A DNA stretch of 51,846 nt from a virus. A program made the position numbers and the translations under genes. The stretch covers positions 1 to 51,846 of IMG/VR virus record IMGVR_UViG_3300017963_000334. One strand, written 5' to 3'. Positions 1-7,979 of this stretch are shown here, piece by piece (the stretch's first letter is position 1; the number at the start of each line of letters is the position of its first letter). The notes under the pieces were generated by a model. That model saw only the letters and a list, made by a program, of their open reading frames with translations, was not told the origin of the DNA and ran no database searches.

Positions 1-175
1 ATTGGCAAAGGTAATCTTCTTGTTAGTGGCCGTTTCGGTAATGTCCCAGAATGGAACAAAGTCACCAGCAGCAATAGCGGCAGCATCCAATTCGTTGATG
101 TCAAGATTAAACGTCCTTGACGCCGAAATATCTCCACCGCCACTCAGGCCGGAGCCAGCCGTGAGAGTCACCGAG
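1..175. repeat. Terminal repeat, left copy (imperfect, 175 bases)
   Basis: This segment aligns without gaps to 51672-51846 with 19 mismatches by hand count. Bases 53-123 are identical in both copies. Most mismatches are synonymous in the fibre reading frame, so the repeat is a coding repeat under protein-level constraint rather than a simple sequencing overlap. Confidence 0.9.
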
Positions 176-666
176 GTATGGTCGACGTCCTCAATCGGAT
201 GTGTTACCTTGTCAATTTCAACCAACAGCACAAGATCCGTCAAGGCTGTGCCGATTTTGACTACATTATCAGCGGGCGGTGTGGTAGTTATTTTCCCGGT
301 AGTTGTGCTCAGATAATATACGGAGGTTGCAATTAGGGAGCCACCTATATCTATAACCTGAGCCCATTCATCGGCTGTCGCTTCAAATTCCCCCCCCGCA
401 ACGACCCGAAGGGTACTTGCTGGCATGGCAAGATCCGCCGACAGGCCAAGTACATGCGACGTACCCACGGCAGACGCAGACGCCTTCTTCACTTTGCCGG
501 TGGCGTTACTATATACAGGTTGTCCAACAACGATAAATGCTCGCTCATTATTGATCAACTCCGATACGCCAACTTGCTCAATAATACCAACCAAACAATC
601 CGCATCGCTATATTGATCAACGCGACCAGAGGTGGAATCCAATATTAGCGGTCTACGTAATTCCAT
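1..666 (-). CDS. Phage fibre protein, partial (runs off left edge)
   Basis: No stop codon is reached before the left edge, so only the N-terminal 222 codons are present. Residues of roughly 45-150 form a beta-rich module with the pattern GQPVY...YYLS...GK..T...KIGTAL. The same module occurs in the proteins at 678-1142 and 51147-51846. The last 58 codons (GSGLSGGGDIS, then FWDITETATNKKITFA) match the first codons of the right-edge gene. The start is an ATG 11 bases after the stop of the upstream gene, with no strong ribosome site. It lies at the distal end of the tail gene run, as expected for a receptor-binding fibre or head fibre. The function is inferred from this fold pattern and position. 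Joined to the right-edge gene it would form a protein of roughly 400 residues. Confidence 0.75.
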   Translation of the reverse strand, partial: MELRRPLILDSTSGRVDQYSDADCLVGIIEQVGVSELINNERAFIVVGQPVYSNATGKVKKASASAVGTSHVLGLSADLAMPASTLRVVAGGEFEATADEWAQVIDIGGSLIATSVYYLSTTTGKITTTPPADNVVKIGTALTDLVLLVEIDKVTHPIEDVDHTSVTLTAGSGLSGGGDISASRTFNLDINELDAAAIAAGDFVPFWDITETATNKKITFAN

Positions 667-677
667 CGCAAAACAAC

Positions 678-1142
678 CTACAGCTTCGTTGGACGACCCG
701 GTAACACCTCAAGATCGTTAACACTCAAGGCCCTGCCTACTAGCATAAAGGCATCATTGATTGTCGTCGGCACTACTGCGGTAAGCCCGCCAGTTTCGGC
801 AAGATAATATATAGTTCCGGCAGTCAGCTCAACAGCCCCGATGGCATCAGTCCAATTTTCCAAGGAGACGATTCCCGCCATGACAACTTCCACTTGCCCC
901 CCCTCGCTTGCGGAACCACTCGCAACACCGCACACCTCCGACTTGTCAAGATCATCCGCCCTTGCGTGATATAATTTCCCATCAGCCGGCATATATAGTG
1001 GCATGCCGGCTTCAATATCCTCGCCAGCCGCGTAAGACGGTACGGAAATATCCTCCAAATCTGATAGCGCAATTTCCAATTGCTGAATGGCGCGCCTCAT
1101 CTCGACTGGACTATTCGAGTGCGGGATATATCGCTCAGCCAT
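678..1142 (-). CDS. Fibre-domain structural protein, small
   Basis: A 154-residue protein. A short helical N-terminus (about residues 10-35, RRAIQQLEIALSDLE) precedes one beta module (about 40-154: GMPLYMPADGK, then TAGTIYYLAETGG, then VGRALS). The module has the same order of conserved positions as the proteins at both window ends. Its start codon overlaps the stop of the upstream nozzle-like gene (TAATG), so it is translationally coupled to it. A short single-module copy next to a longer version suggests a fibre base or adaptor, or a duplicated fibre segment. The virion role is inferred from fold similarity and neighbours. I do not recognise a named family with certainty. Confidence 0.7.
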   Translation of the reverse strand: MAERYIPHSNSPVEMRRAIQQLEIALSDLEDISVPSYAAGEDIEAGMPLYMPADGKLYHARADDLDKSEVCGVASGSASEGGQVEVVMAGIVSLENWTDAIGAVELTAGTIYYLAETGGLTAVVPTTINDAFMLVGRALSVNDLEVLPGRPTKL

Positions 1143-3550
1143 TAGGCAAACCTCCTGCGCCCACTCTCGCGCACGGTTGCAATCGCCTGCTCAAACGCCC
1201 ACTTGCGCCCAGCCGTGCCGGTTATCTTCAGCATGGTTGCCTGCCCGCGGCAAGCCGGGTATACATGTGCATTCAATCCAGCTACCCAGGTGGCGGAGTC
1301 AGAGGCGCTAGCCGTAGCGGCTGCCTCGAAAGTATTTGCCGGATGAAGGCTCCAAGTTACGTCACCACTGTCGGAAGCCATCACGCCAACGAGAGTTGAT
1401 ACTACCCCGACTTGTCCATCCCGCCCCAGAGGAATAGGCCCCATCATGGCGTAGGAGGAAAACGACGTGCCGCAATCGGTCTCAGCCAAGGCTGAGAATC
1501 GCCGGAGCTTGCCATCGCGACACCCAAGTACAACGCACGAATCCTCAATTGCCGTCGACTGGTAGGAGCACGTCGTCAGCGGCTCACGGCTGGAGGCTAA
1601 CGATAAGGGCCAAAAAGTCTTCCGCTGCCAGTCAAACCACCAATGCGTACGAGCGTTGGACGATTCTTCCGACAGGAAGATATGCACTCCCTTGTCAGCC
1701 GTATCGAATTCCAACAGGGCCGTAATGGTCTCGGGATTTAGATTCTTGAATTCCCGCGGGAGAATATTGCGTGAAACAGGAATGGGTGCGCTGTCTCCGC
1801 CGGGCGGCAGGATGTACAGCCCATCAAGCGACAGGAAGACCAGTTCCCCTGCGGGCCCGAGGCACCATGCTTTAGCACCAATAATCCCCACCGTGCGCGA
1901 GAGAGCGTCTAAACGCCCTCCGTACGCCGGATCGCCCCTCATCCGCCAGACGGAATCCCGGCAGCCCATGATGAGATAGTCGTCGCTATGCGGCGCGAAG
2001 GCAGTCAGCGCAGTCCCCGGAACGCCCGCCTCACTTGCCGTGCCGGCTACGGCCCTCTGGGTGTCCGCTTGAGAGTAGTCCCAATCGTCCTCGTCATTCT
2101 GCCTGCACGCATACCACACATGCGGCGCTATGTCCGCACCGCCCATGAATAACCTGCCCAGGTGCCGACAAATCAACGGGCAGCCCGTCGGCACCTGCCC
2201 TGTGGAAGCCGTGTGGATTGCCAGAGTGCCAGCGCTTAGATCGTATACTTTAGGCGCCCGTTCAACACGATAACTACAATTCCCTACGCCCGGTACGGGA
2301 TCAAGCGTAAGCCCGTCTGGTTCAATAAGCGTTATCTTGTATGTTCCCTCCTCTAGCGTGCCAGTTGTGTTTGTGAGAACTACTACATAGTCGTGTGTCG
2401 TGATGCCGTATTCAGAAAAATCAACTCCGTCTTCAAAGAGCACGCCGGCCAACACTGCTCCGCTATTGCTACTCTTCGCTAAACCATAATCAGCGATATA
2501 CAGATCTTGGCCGCTCTGGGCAGCCGTTAGCAGCACATCATCGCGCAGGGTCAGATCGGTCGTCACCTGCGTCATTGAGCCGTAGGTCGACTCGTACCAG
2601 AGATCACCAGACGCAGAGGCGACCAGGACAGTACGTGCTCCCGTAAGCACGCTCGTGGAGTAATATTGCACCCTGAAGACGTTCGCCAGGCACATACCGC
2701 CATCGACGGTGCACTCCATGCCGAAGCCAACGCGAAGTCCCGAGTGGGCATCCACCGTCCCGGACAGAATCTCCGTTCCATTCCAGTAGACTGATACATC
2801 ATTGCCATCAACGGTAGCGGAGAGCCAACCGGGAATGGCGGCGCTAGTCGCGCCAGTCGCAGTATCAACCTCCGTGTCTGTCTCAGCCAAGTAGGACGTG
2901 AGGGTCGCACTGTAGGCTCCATCCGTGCCAGTCATCGTCAATTCGACAACGACGCCCTCGGTAGTAATGTCAGGCGTCGTATCGTCCAGGCGGAAGTACA
3001 GACGGTACTTTCCGTGCCAGGCACCCTCGTAGGGCGAAAGGAACATCTCAACCGTGTAGGCGCTAGTCGAGTCGATCGACAGCGCAGTGCGTACCACTTC
3101 CCCTTCGGACGTGCTCGTATCGACACTGGCAAGCGCCTCCGGGAGGATATTCGGAACATCCTCGGCCCAAGCGGCTTGCGCCCATGCCGCAGCAAGAGAC
3201 GTGCCCGCAAACGTATCCGACCAGGCAGTAAAGTTATCACCGAGAGCCAGGACCATAGGGGCCAGGAGTCGCACATTTGCCCCGAGATCCGTAATGTGCG
3301 ACTCGACCAGCCCCGGCCGGCTTCCCCCGCGTTCTCGCCCTTCAATGGTTGCTATTGGCCGTACGTTACTGAGATCATACGAAGTGTAAGGAGGCTGCTG
3401 CCGATAAGCCCCTTGGCGATTTAATCCGCCCAACGGAAAGAGGACATGCAAGTCCCGTTTCTTTGCCATTTTCTGCCCCGGATAGAAAAGAACCTCAGCG
3501 ACCGGGTAGCTTGAAGGGCATCCCATCGCCAGAGTCCCGCGCTTACCCAT
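1142..3550 (-). CDS. Large tail protein, nozzle/tail-tube-B-like
   Basis: An 802-residue beta-rich protein and the largest in the left structural cluster. Near the N-terminus it has GGLNRQGAYRQQPPYTSYDL followed by NVRP and RGGSRPGL, a pattern I associate with short-tail nozzle or stabilisation proteins. Mid-regions alternate short beta segments, compatible with a beta-propeller or a stack of beta sandwiches. It sits between a small helical protein and the fibre genes, the usual place for a distal tail-tube component. The first ATG (3550) lacks a good ribosome site. An internal ATG at 3469, before AKKRDLHVLFPLGG, is a credible alternative that would leave an 84-base gap. Nozzle assignment is an inference; a generic tail protein is safer. 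Confidence 0.65.
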   Translation of the reverse strand: MGKRGTLAMGCPSSYPVAEVLFYPGQKMAKKRDLHVLFPLGGLNRQGAYRQQPPYTSYDLSNVRPIATIEGRERGGSRPGLVESHITDLGANVRLLAPMVLALGDNFTAWSDTFAGTSLAAAWAQAAWAEDVPNILPEALASVDTSTSEGEVVRTALSIDSTSAYTVEMFLSPYEGAWHGKYRLYFRLDDTTPDITTEGVVVELTMTGTDGAYSATLTSYLAETDTEVDTATGATSAAIPGWLSATVDGNDVSVYWNGTEILSGTVDAHSGLRVGFGMECTVDGGMCLANVFRVQYYSTSVLTGARTVLVASASGDLWYESTYGSMTQVTTDLTLRDDVLLTAAQSGQDLYIADYGLAKSSNSGAVLAGVLFEDGVDFSEYGITTHDYVVVLTNTTGTLEEGTYKITLIEPDGLTLDPVPGVGNCSYRVERAPKVYDLSAGTLAIHTASTGQVPTGCPLICRHLGRLFMGGADIAPHVWYACRQNDEDDWDYSQADTQRAVAGTASEAGVPGTALTAFAPHSDDYLIMGCRDSVWRMRGDPAYGGRLDALSRTVGIIGAKAWCLGPAGELVFLSLDGLYILPPGGDSAPIPVSRNILPREFKNLNPETITALLEFDTADKGVHIFLSEESSNARTHWWFDWQRKTFWPLSLASSREPLTTCSYQSTAIEDSCVVLGCRDGKLRRFSALAETDCGTSFSSYAMMGPIPLGRDGQVGVVSTLVGVMASDSGDVTWSLHPANTFEAAATASASDSATWVAGLNAHVYPACRGQATMLKITGTAGRKWAFEQAIATVRESGRRRFA

Positions 3551-3552
3551 AC

Positions 3553-3924
3553 TTACTCAGCGAAAAACGGCTCCAGCGCTTCAAGCTCCGCCATGGACAG
3601 TTTTTCGCCCTCGGCAATAGATGCCATGACTTGGCTGAGCGCAATTTCGCACTTCGCCAAATCGCATTCCGTCTCCATTACCTCGCTGAACCGGCGAATG
3701 TACTCCGCGAATTCAGGCGTACCCGTTTCAATCCTGGCATCTTCGCCATCGCGGGTTTCGGTGAGTTCATGTATCAGCGCCACCCGCTGCTTCTCGGCAA
3801 TTTCGTATTCAGCCAATACGAGGCGCACATACTTGAGAATCTGGTACGCCATCTGCGGTTTCATCTTTAGTGCTGCCAGATTCCGCCACGCTTCAACCGC
3901 CTGAAACACCTGCCCCAACTTCAT
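3553..3924 (-). CDS. Small helical structural-cluster protein
   Basis: A 123-residue protein predicted to be almost entirely alpha-helical from its composition (many A, E, L, R, K and no glycine runs). It has a good ribosome site (GAAAGGAGAAGAG) before ATG. It lies two bases upstream of the nozzle-like gene, so the two are co-transcribed. Two cysteines (ECDLAKC) are present, but this is too little to call a metal site. Possible roles are a tail chaperone or a helical core component. I do not recognise the family. Confidence 0.65.
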   Translation of the reverse strand: MKLGQVFQAVEAWRNLAALKMKPQMAYQILKYVRLVLAEYEIAEKQRVALIHELTETRDGEDARIETGTPEFAEYIRRFSEVMETECDLAKCEIALSQVMASIAEGEKLSMAELEALEPFFAE

Positions 3925-3947
3925 TCTCTTCTCCTTTCCTGAACTTG

Positions 3948-4166
3948 CTACGCAACATCAATCTCTTTGATATTGACAATAATACCAACTTCCCATTCCT
4001 TCCCATCGGGCACTTTTCGGTCTAGAATTACCGAGCCGCCTTCGCCGGTGGTTCTAATTTTCAATGCCTTACCAGCTCCCAAGCGAATACCCACTTCCGA
4101 GCCATTAAGCTGTACTCGCCTTGGTATAGCCGGGACCTCTGGATGTATGAGTTGAACTAATTCCAT
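3948..4166 (-). CDS. Small hypothetical protein (72 aa)
   Basis: A short beta-type protein ending in KEWEVGIIVNIKEIDVA. The chosen ATG at 4166 follows GAGGAGGTGTTG, a strong ribosome site; an in-frame ATG two codons upstream lies inside that site. The IRTTGEGGSVILDRKVPDGK stretch looks like an edge of a beta sandwich, comparable to small decoration or adaptor proteins. It sits between the fibre-like 4235-5602 gene and the helical 3553-3924 gene in one transcription unit. No family was recognised; it is probably a virion accessory. Confidence 0.6.
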   Translation of the reverse strand: MELVQLIHPEVPAIPRRVQLNGSEVGIRLGAGKALKIRTTGEGGSVILDRKVPDGKEWEVGIIVNIKEIDVA

Positions 4167-4195
4167 CAACACCTCCTCGACTAAACGTAAATACC

Positions 4196-4218
4196 TAGCG
4201 CTCCAAACTGGAGCGCTA
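4196..4218 (-). terminator. Stem-loop between structural genes
   Basis: TAGCGCTCCA and TGGAGCGCTA form a perfect 10-base stem with a 3-base loop. On the transcribed minus strand it lies between the stop of the 4235-5602 gene and the start of the 72-aa gene. The following bases (GGTATTTACGTTTAG) are T-rich but not a clean U tract. It may act as a partial terminator or an mRNA-processing or stability hairpin. Confidence 0.5.
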
Positions 4219-4234
4219 AGTATAAAGGATTCAC

Positions 4235-5602
4235 TTACGCTCCGTAGAATGGAATCTGATACGTATTTCCTTGCACGGAAATGGTAATATACCCAGCCTC
4301 CTGATCGCTCTCCGGATTGGCCGTCATTCCATCGGCACTAACCGTACACCCCATCTGACCGGACGCGGAAGCCAAGAGGAAATTGGTTACGGTACAATTT
4401 CCATGGATCAGCGAAGTTCCGTTGCCGTACATTGCCAGGAAAGCATCAAGCGTACCGGAACCATTAAATTCCAACCTCGCCACCGCATTCGTGCCAGTTG
4501 GAGTCACATCCGTATAATGCTTAATGTACATGCCGTAATAATCGCTGCCCAAGGTGGCAGTGTTAGGCGCATACGTTTCGATATCAACAGCCGACACGAC
4601 ACCGCTAACAGTGCCCGTTCCTAACGCCTCAACCTCGACGTAGACACCGCGCTGACCACCGCCGCACGTCTTGCCAGTCGCGACAGTGTTACGAACATTC
4701 AGCGTGTAGTTATTAGCAGTCCCCGTCGTGGCAAGCGGAGCAAGTTGCAACAGAGATCCGATATGCGTCCCGGAAGTTACTGCCTGCGACGTATAGACTG
4801 CCAGTGCCCGTTGCGCAGCAGTTGTATGAGCAACTGGGCTTGCACTCGTCCCAACTGCAATACAGATATCGGCATCATTTACCCATAAACCCATTGGCCA
4901 GTTGGCCTTGGTTGAATGCGAATCATTCACATGAGCAACGAATGCAGCAATAATGCTGTTATTTGTGTATCCAGCCGTAAGCAATCCGTCTGCGATGAAT
5001 GCACCACAAATACCACTATTGGTAAATGTCGCCGGAGTAATTACGGTACCAACAACAGCCCCGAGGTATGTGCTGGTACTCGCCGGGCCCGTGAAAGTTC
5101 CGCTGATTTCGAGATTCCCCCAAATGGCAGCATTATTACCATTCGTCGAGATAGTCCCGCCGGTGAAATACAATTCGCTCCAGGAAGCAAAAGTGGAGAC
5201 ATCGTTAGTTTGCGAAGCGGTAACTGCGAGCTGATCGTAACTAGCTGAATACGCACCGCTCGCCACAGCAGCATTGATCCTACCGGCAACCTGAAGTACC
5301 ATATCAGGATCAGTACCATCCAATGCAATTCCAGTTGCGCCCACACCCCAATCGTGCGTACCAACCTGAAGCTTGTCGGCATAATCACCAGCTTCAACCG
5401 CATTGAAGTCACAAGACGTAACGGACCCCTCGTTGACATACAATGCCGTACCACCAGACCCATCGGTATGCTGGAAAATACATCCAGTCTGATAACCATC
5501 TGTCCCGTCAGTCGGCACCGTTGCGCCACTCGCGAATAGAAGCCCACGGTCGGCCAACACTGGCTGCTTCATCCGCAACAAAGAACACACACGACTAATC
5601 AT
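4235..5602 (-). CDS. Repetitive beta-structured virion protein, fibre-like
   Basis: A 455-residue protein very rich in G, T, S, A and N, lacking charged clusters, typical of beta-helical or trimeric fibre shafts. N-terminal GYQTGCIFQHTDGSGG then TALYVNEGSVTSCDFN resembles head-fibre and decoration proteins. It ends in NTYQIPFYGA, like phage proteins with a terminal beta strand that locks a trimer. It lies downstream of the tandem small beta genes and upstream of the tail genes. The start at 5602 follows GGGGGTTCTGCTG; an ATG at 5572 is possible. I infer a head fibre or side fibre. Surface exposure is likely but untested. Confidence 0.65.
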   Translation of the reverse strand: MISRVCSLLRMKQPVLADRGLLFASGATVPTDGTDGYQTGCIFQHTDGSGGTALYVNEGSVTSCDFNAVEAGDYADKLQVGTHDWGVGATGIALDGTDPDMVLQVAGRINAAVASGAYSASYDQLAVTASQTNDVSTFASWSELYFTGGTISTNGNNAAIWGNLEISGTFTGPASTSTYLGAVVGTVITPATFTNSGICGAFIADGLLTAGYTNNSIIAAFVAHVNDSHSTKANWPMGLWVNDADICIAVGTSASPVAHTTAAQRALAVYTSQAVTSGTHIGSLLQLAPLATTGTANNYTLNVRNTVATGKTCGGGQRGVYVEVEALGTGTVSGVVSAVDIETYAPNTATLGSDYYGMYIKHYTDVTPTGTNAVARLEFNGSGTLDAFLAMYGNGTSLIHGNCTVTNFLLASASGQMGCTVSADGMTANPESDQEAGYITISVQGNTYQIPFYGA

Positions 5603-5661
5603 CAGCAGAACCCCCGTTCACGAGAAAGAAATGAATACTGGTGCTTCAGCCCAGCAGTTGA

Positions 5662-5931
5662 TTACACATCCATCGTCAGATTACCCTCTTGGTAAGCACC
5701 CGCCGCCCCGTTCCCAATTGCATAGACCGCCTGCCTTGCAAGGTGCCCTCGCACCGTAATGGAATCTCCCGTCGTGAGTAACTCCAGGGATTCGCCATCC
5801 ACGGCATCTACACCAAACCCCAACGAAACCGGCGTTGTATTCTGCAATTGGATCGTCAGTTTATCTCGATAACGACTCGCCGCCACGATGACGGCACTCG
5901 TATCAGTTGCAGCCCACGTACCACTAATCAT
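5662..5931 (-). CDS. Small beta protein, tandem duplicate B
   Basis: An 89-residue protein clearly paralogous to its upstream neighbour (5928-6215). Both begin MISG.W and share SRYRD.LTIQL, GFG.DAV, GDSITVRGH.ARQAVYA.G and GAYQEG. Their genes overlap by four bases (ATGA), so they are made together. The conserved core suggests a small beta sandwich that may pack around capsid or tail vertices; gene dosage or heteromer formation would explain the duplication. I do not recognise the family. The location between the adaptor and the fibre-like gene argues for a decoration, fibre-base or head-completion protein. Confidence 0.7.
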   Translation of the reverse strand: MISGTWAATDTSAVIVAASRYRDKLTIQLQNTTPVSLGFGVDAVDGESLELLTTGDSITVRGHLARQAVYAIGNGAAGAYQEGNLTMDV

Positions 5932-6215
5932 AGTGGTGCATCCCCCATGTTAAGACTCAAATCGCCCTCCTGGTAAGCCCCTCCGCCGAGTGCTCCCAGT
6001 GCATAAACCGCCTGCCGTGCGATGTGACCGCGCACCGTAATTGAATCTCCAGGCGACACAATCAGCACGGAAGCATCTATAACAGCATCCGTACCGAAAC
6101 CAAAGCAGACTGTCCCCTTGGCCGTGTGGAGTTGAATCGTCAGAATGTCCCGGTACCTACTCGCCGGAATAATCTGAGCACTTGCGGCGCCCGAAGTCCA
6201 ACTACCGGAGATCAT
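5928..6215 (-). CDS. Small beta protein, tandem duplicate A
   Basis: A 95-residue paralogue of the 5662-5931 product, with a short extra C-terminal tail (MGDAPL). Shared blocks run over nearly the full length; differences concentrate in the segment after SRYRD and in the middle. The start overlaps the stop of the upstream adaptor gene by four bases, so the three genes form a coupled set. The residue order GDSITVRGHIARQAVYALG is the best diagnostic. The role is unknown; a virion vertex or collar accessory is a reasonable inference from context. Confidence 0.7.
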   Translation of the reverse strand: MISGSWTSGAASAQIIPASRYRDILTIQLHTAKGTVCFGFGTDAVIDASVLIVSPGDSITVRGHIARQAVYALGALGGGAYQEGDLSLNMGDAPL

Positions 6216-7000
6216 ATGTATTCACCCTTGTATGTCACCGAGTAGGCCCCGTCATACAACTCCGATCCACGCCGCCATGGTTCCGAATCAGTTGCCGCAG
6301 GCTGACCCATGCGGCCGAAATTTCTTGCGCCGCGCTTCTGATCGCGAGCTACCGCGTCAATCAACAACCGCTCGAAAAGCTGAGTATGCACCCCCGGCTC
6401 GTCATCATTCCGAGCTTCGGCTACCGCCAAGCAGGATTCCTTGTATAGCTCACTCATCTGCATCCCGCCAAGGGGATACGGATACGTATCACCTAATTCA
6501 CCCTGATACGAATCGTAGCAGTAGTAAAGCGTATACGTAGCATCCGGTTCCGGGTAGAAAAGAACTTCCTGCCGCTGTCCACTGGAGCCGTCCGAATCCT
6601 TGAAGCGAGTTGCGAAGAAATTCGGATAAGCATTACGATCGGAAGAGGAGCGCATTTCGAGGAGGATCGCTAAGGGAACCTCCCGAATGGCTGCCTGATG
6701 CTTATCGGGAGCGTAGTGGAATTCTCCTACTATCCGCCCGTAGTCGTCAGGCAGATCATAGTCACCATCATCGGCCGAAATCGCCAGAGTAGTAGTCGGC
6801 CTAAGGAAGGACCATTCGTATCCCACTACCCCCTGGACGGCCGGCGGATAGAGAACCCGCCGATACCCGGTCTGTACAATCCCCTCGATTTCCGTTGCCT
6901 GCGCTGTGCTCCAGGCCGTCTGGTCCGAACCGTATCCCAGTAAAAACCCCACTTCCTTCTTGAGATCAACCCAGCCCAGAGTGAGAGAAGATTCAGCCAT
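6212..7000 (-). CDS. Head-tail adaptor / connector-like protein
   Basis: A 262-residue protein. The N-terminus is helical (DLKKEVGFLLGY). A central region has YDLPDDYGRIVGEFHY and QEVLFYPEPDATYTLYYCYDS, and a helical C-terminal part has ESCLAVAEARNDDEPGVHTQ. This order (helix bundle, strand insertion with a 'LPDDY' motif, helices) is what I expect of phage adaptor (gp6 or tail-tubular-A-like) proteins that seal the portal and attach the tail. It follows the capsid genes and precedes the tail genes, the standard adaptor position. The gene begins 19 bases after a strong stem-loop that separates it from the capsid block. Confidence 0.7.
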   Translation of the reverse strand: MAESSLTLGWVDLKKEVGFLLGYGSDQTAWSTAQATEIEGIVQTGYRRVLYPPAVQGVVGYEWSFLRPTTTLAISADDGDYDLPDDYGRIVGEFHYAPDKHQAAIREVPLAILLEMRSSSDRNAYPNFFATRFKDSDGSSGQRQEVLFYPEPDATYTLYYCYDSYQGELGDTYPYPLGGMQMSELYKESCLAVAEARNDDEPGVHTQLFERLLIDAVARDQKRGARNFGRMGQPAATDSEPWRRGSELYDGAYSVTYKGEYI

Positions 7001-7019
7001 GCGTGCCCCGATGTAATAC

Positions 7020-7056
7020 AGGCTGACGGCAAGGAAGAGAAACTTGCCGCCAGCCT
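7020..7056 (-). terminator. Strong stem-loop downstream of the capsid genes
   Basis: Arms 7020-7033 and 7043-7056 pair over 14 bases with a single mismatch that becomes a G-U pair in the minus-strand RNA. The loop is 9 bases. It lies after the stop of the 7104-7931 gene and just before the adaptor gene. There is no clear U run (GTATTACATC follows), so partial termination or RNA processing that raises capsid expression over tail expression is more likely than full termination. Confidence 0.55.
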
Positions 7057-7103
7057 TTGCGTCCGTGGGGGTATTTCAGCTAGCTTGCCCCACGGTATGA
7101 AGG

Positions 7104-7931
7104 TTACGACAAGGTTGCTCCTACGACGTGCTGCACAACCCAAACACCACTCGTGTCAAAGGCATCCCATGCCAGCGTGACTTCCTCTTTGTCAGCGTCG
7201 AGTACAATGCCGGTCATGCCATCCGTCGGATCAGCATTCCCGACGCCCTCGATACCGCTCGTCACGGCAATCGCCACGTCGTTCGTCTGGGCCTGCTGGC
7301 ACACGAACGCCTTGCGAAGGCCAGGAATCGTGCCATCGGCAAGCGTAAAGGTGGCATCGGCGCCGGTCGAAATATCCGTATCGACATACGAGACGCCACC
7401 AACCATGAAAGTCGTGGCACCACCATCCAGAAGGCCATCGGCATTTGCCGACACAACCTCAACGAGACCAGACTCGGGCCCTTCCTCCAAAAGCGCTTGG
7501 CACTTACCGGCAGTAGTCGCACGATTGACTGTCTGCATCGGCACGCACGAGCCCCGGCCCGGAAAGCCAGCCAGCCGGAAATAGCCCGCGTACGTACCGC
7601 CGGCCTCACAAGTCAGGCGCCCCACACCAATCGTGGTGCTCGCTTTAGAAAGAACGTTGCACAACGATCCAGGCTTGAAAATCTCAATGAACTGCCCGCC
7701 GGTCGTGGCGGAATACTTCCGCGCAGCCACGCCAGCGAACCAACGAGCGTTCAGGATCGTCGGCAATTCGACCCGGTTGCACCGTCGACCATCAGCCGCC
7801 GAAACCGTACCGTAATCCCAGTTGTAACAAACGCCCTGACCTTCGAGCAAAGCAGTAGACCCCTCGAACCACACCCACTCAATGTCGCCGTGCGGCTGCT
7901 TCTCGTAGGCATTGACAGAACGATCACCCAT
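7104..7931 (-). CDS. Capsid-associated structural protein
   Basis: A 275-residue, glycine- and threonine-rich protein placed directly after the major capsid gene. N-terminal features are WVWFEGSTALLEGQGVCYNW, RVELPTILNARWFAGVA and GGQFIEIFKPGS, a pattern typical of phage proteins with an SH3-like or DUF2190-type beta core used for capsid decoration. The last third (GVWVVQHVVGATLS) is also beta. It has 6-7 cysteines, unusual for a cytosol-assembled capsid part. I infer a decoration or head-fibre protein. It could alternatively be a minor coat protein. Confidence 0.7.
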   Translation of the reverse strand: MGDRSVNAYEKQPHGDIEWVWFEGSTALLEGQGVCYNWDYGTVSAADGRRCNRVELPTILNARWFAGVAARKYSATTGGQFIEIFKPGSLCNVLSKASTTIGVGRLTCEAGGTYAGYFRLAGFPGRGSCVPMQTVNRATTAGKCQALLEEGPESGLVEVVSANADGLLDGGATTFMVGGVSYVDTDISTGADATFTLADGTIPGLRKAFVCQQAQTNDVAIAVTSGIEGVGNADPTDGMTGIVLDADKEEVTLAWDAFDTSGVWVVQHVVGATLS

Positions 7932-7979
7932 CAGCTTATCTCCCTGTTAGTAGTGAACTTTTCACCCTACTGCCTACGA

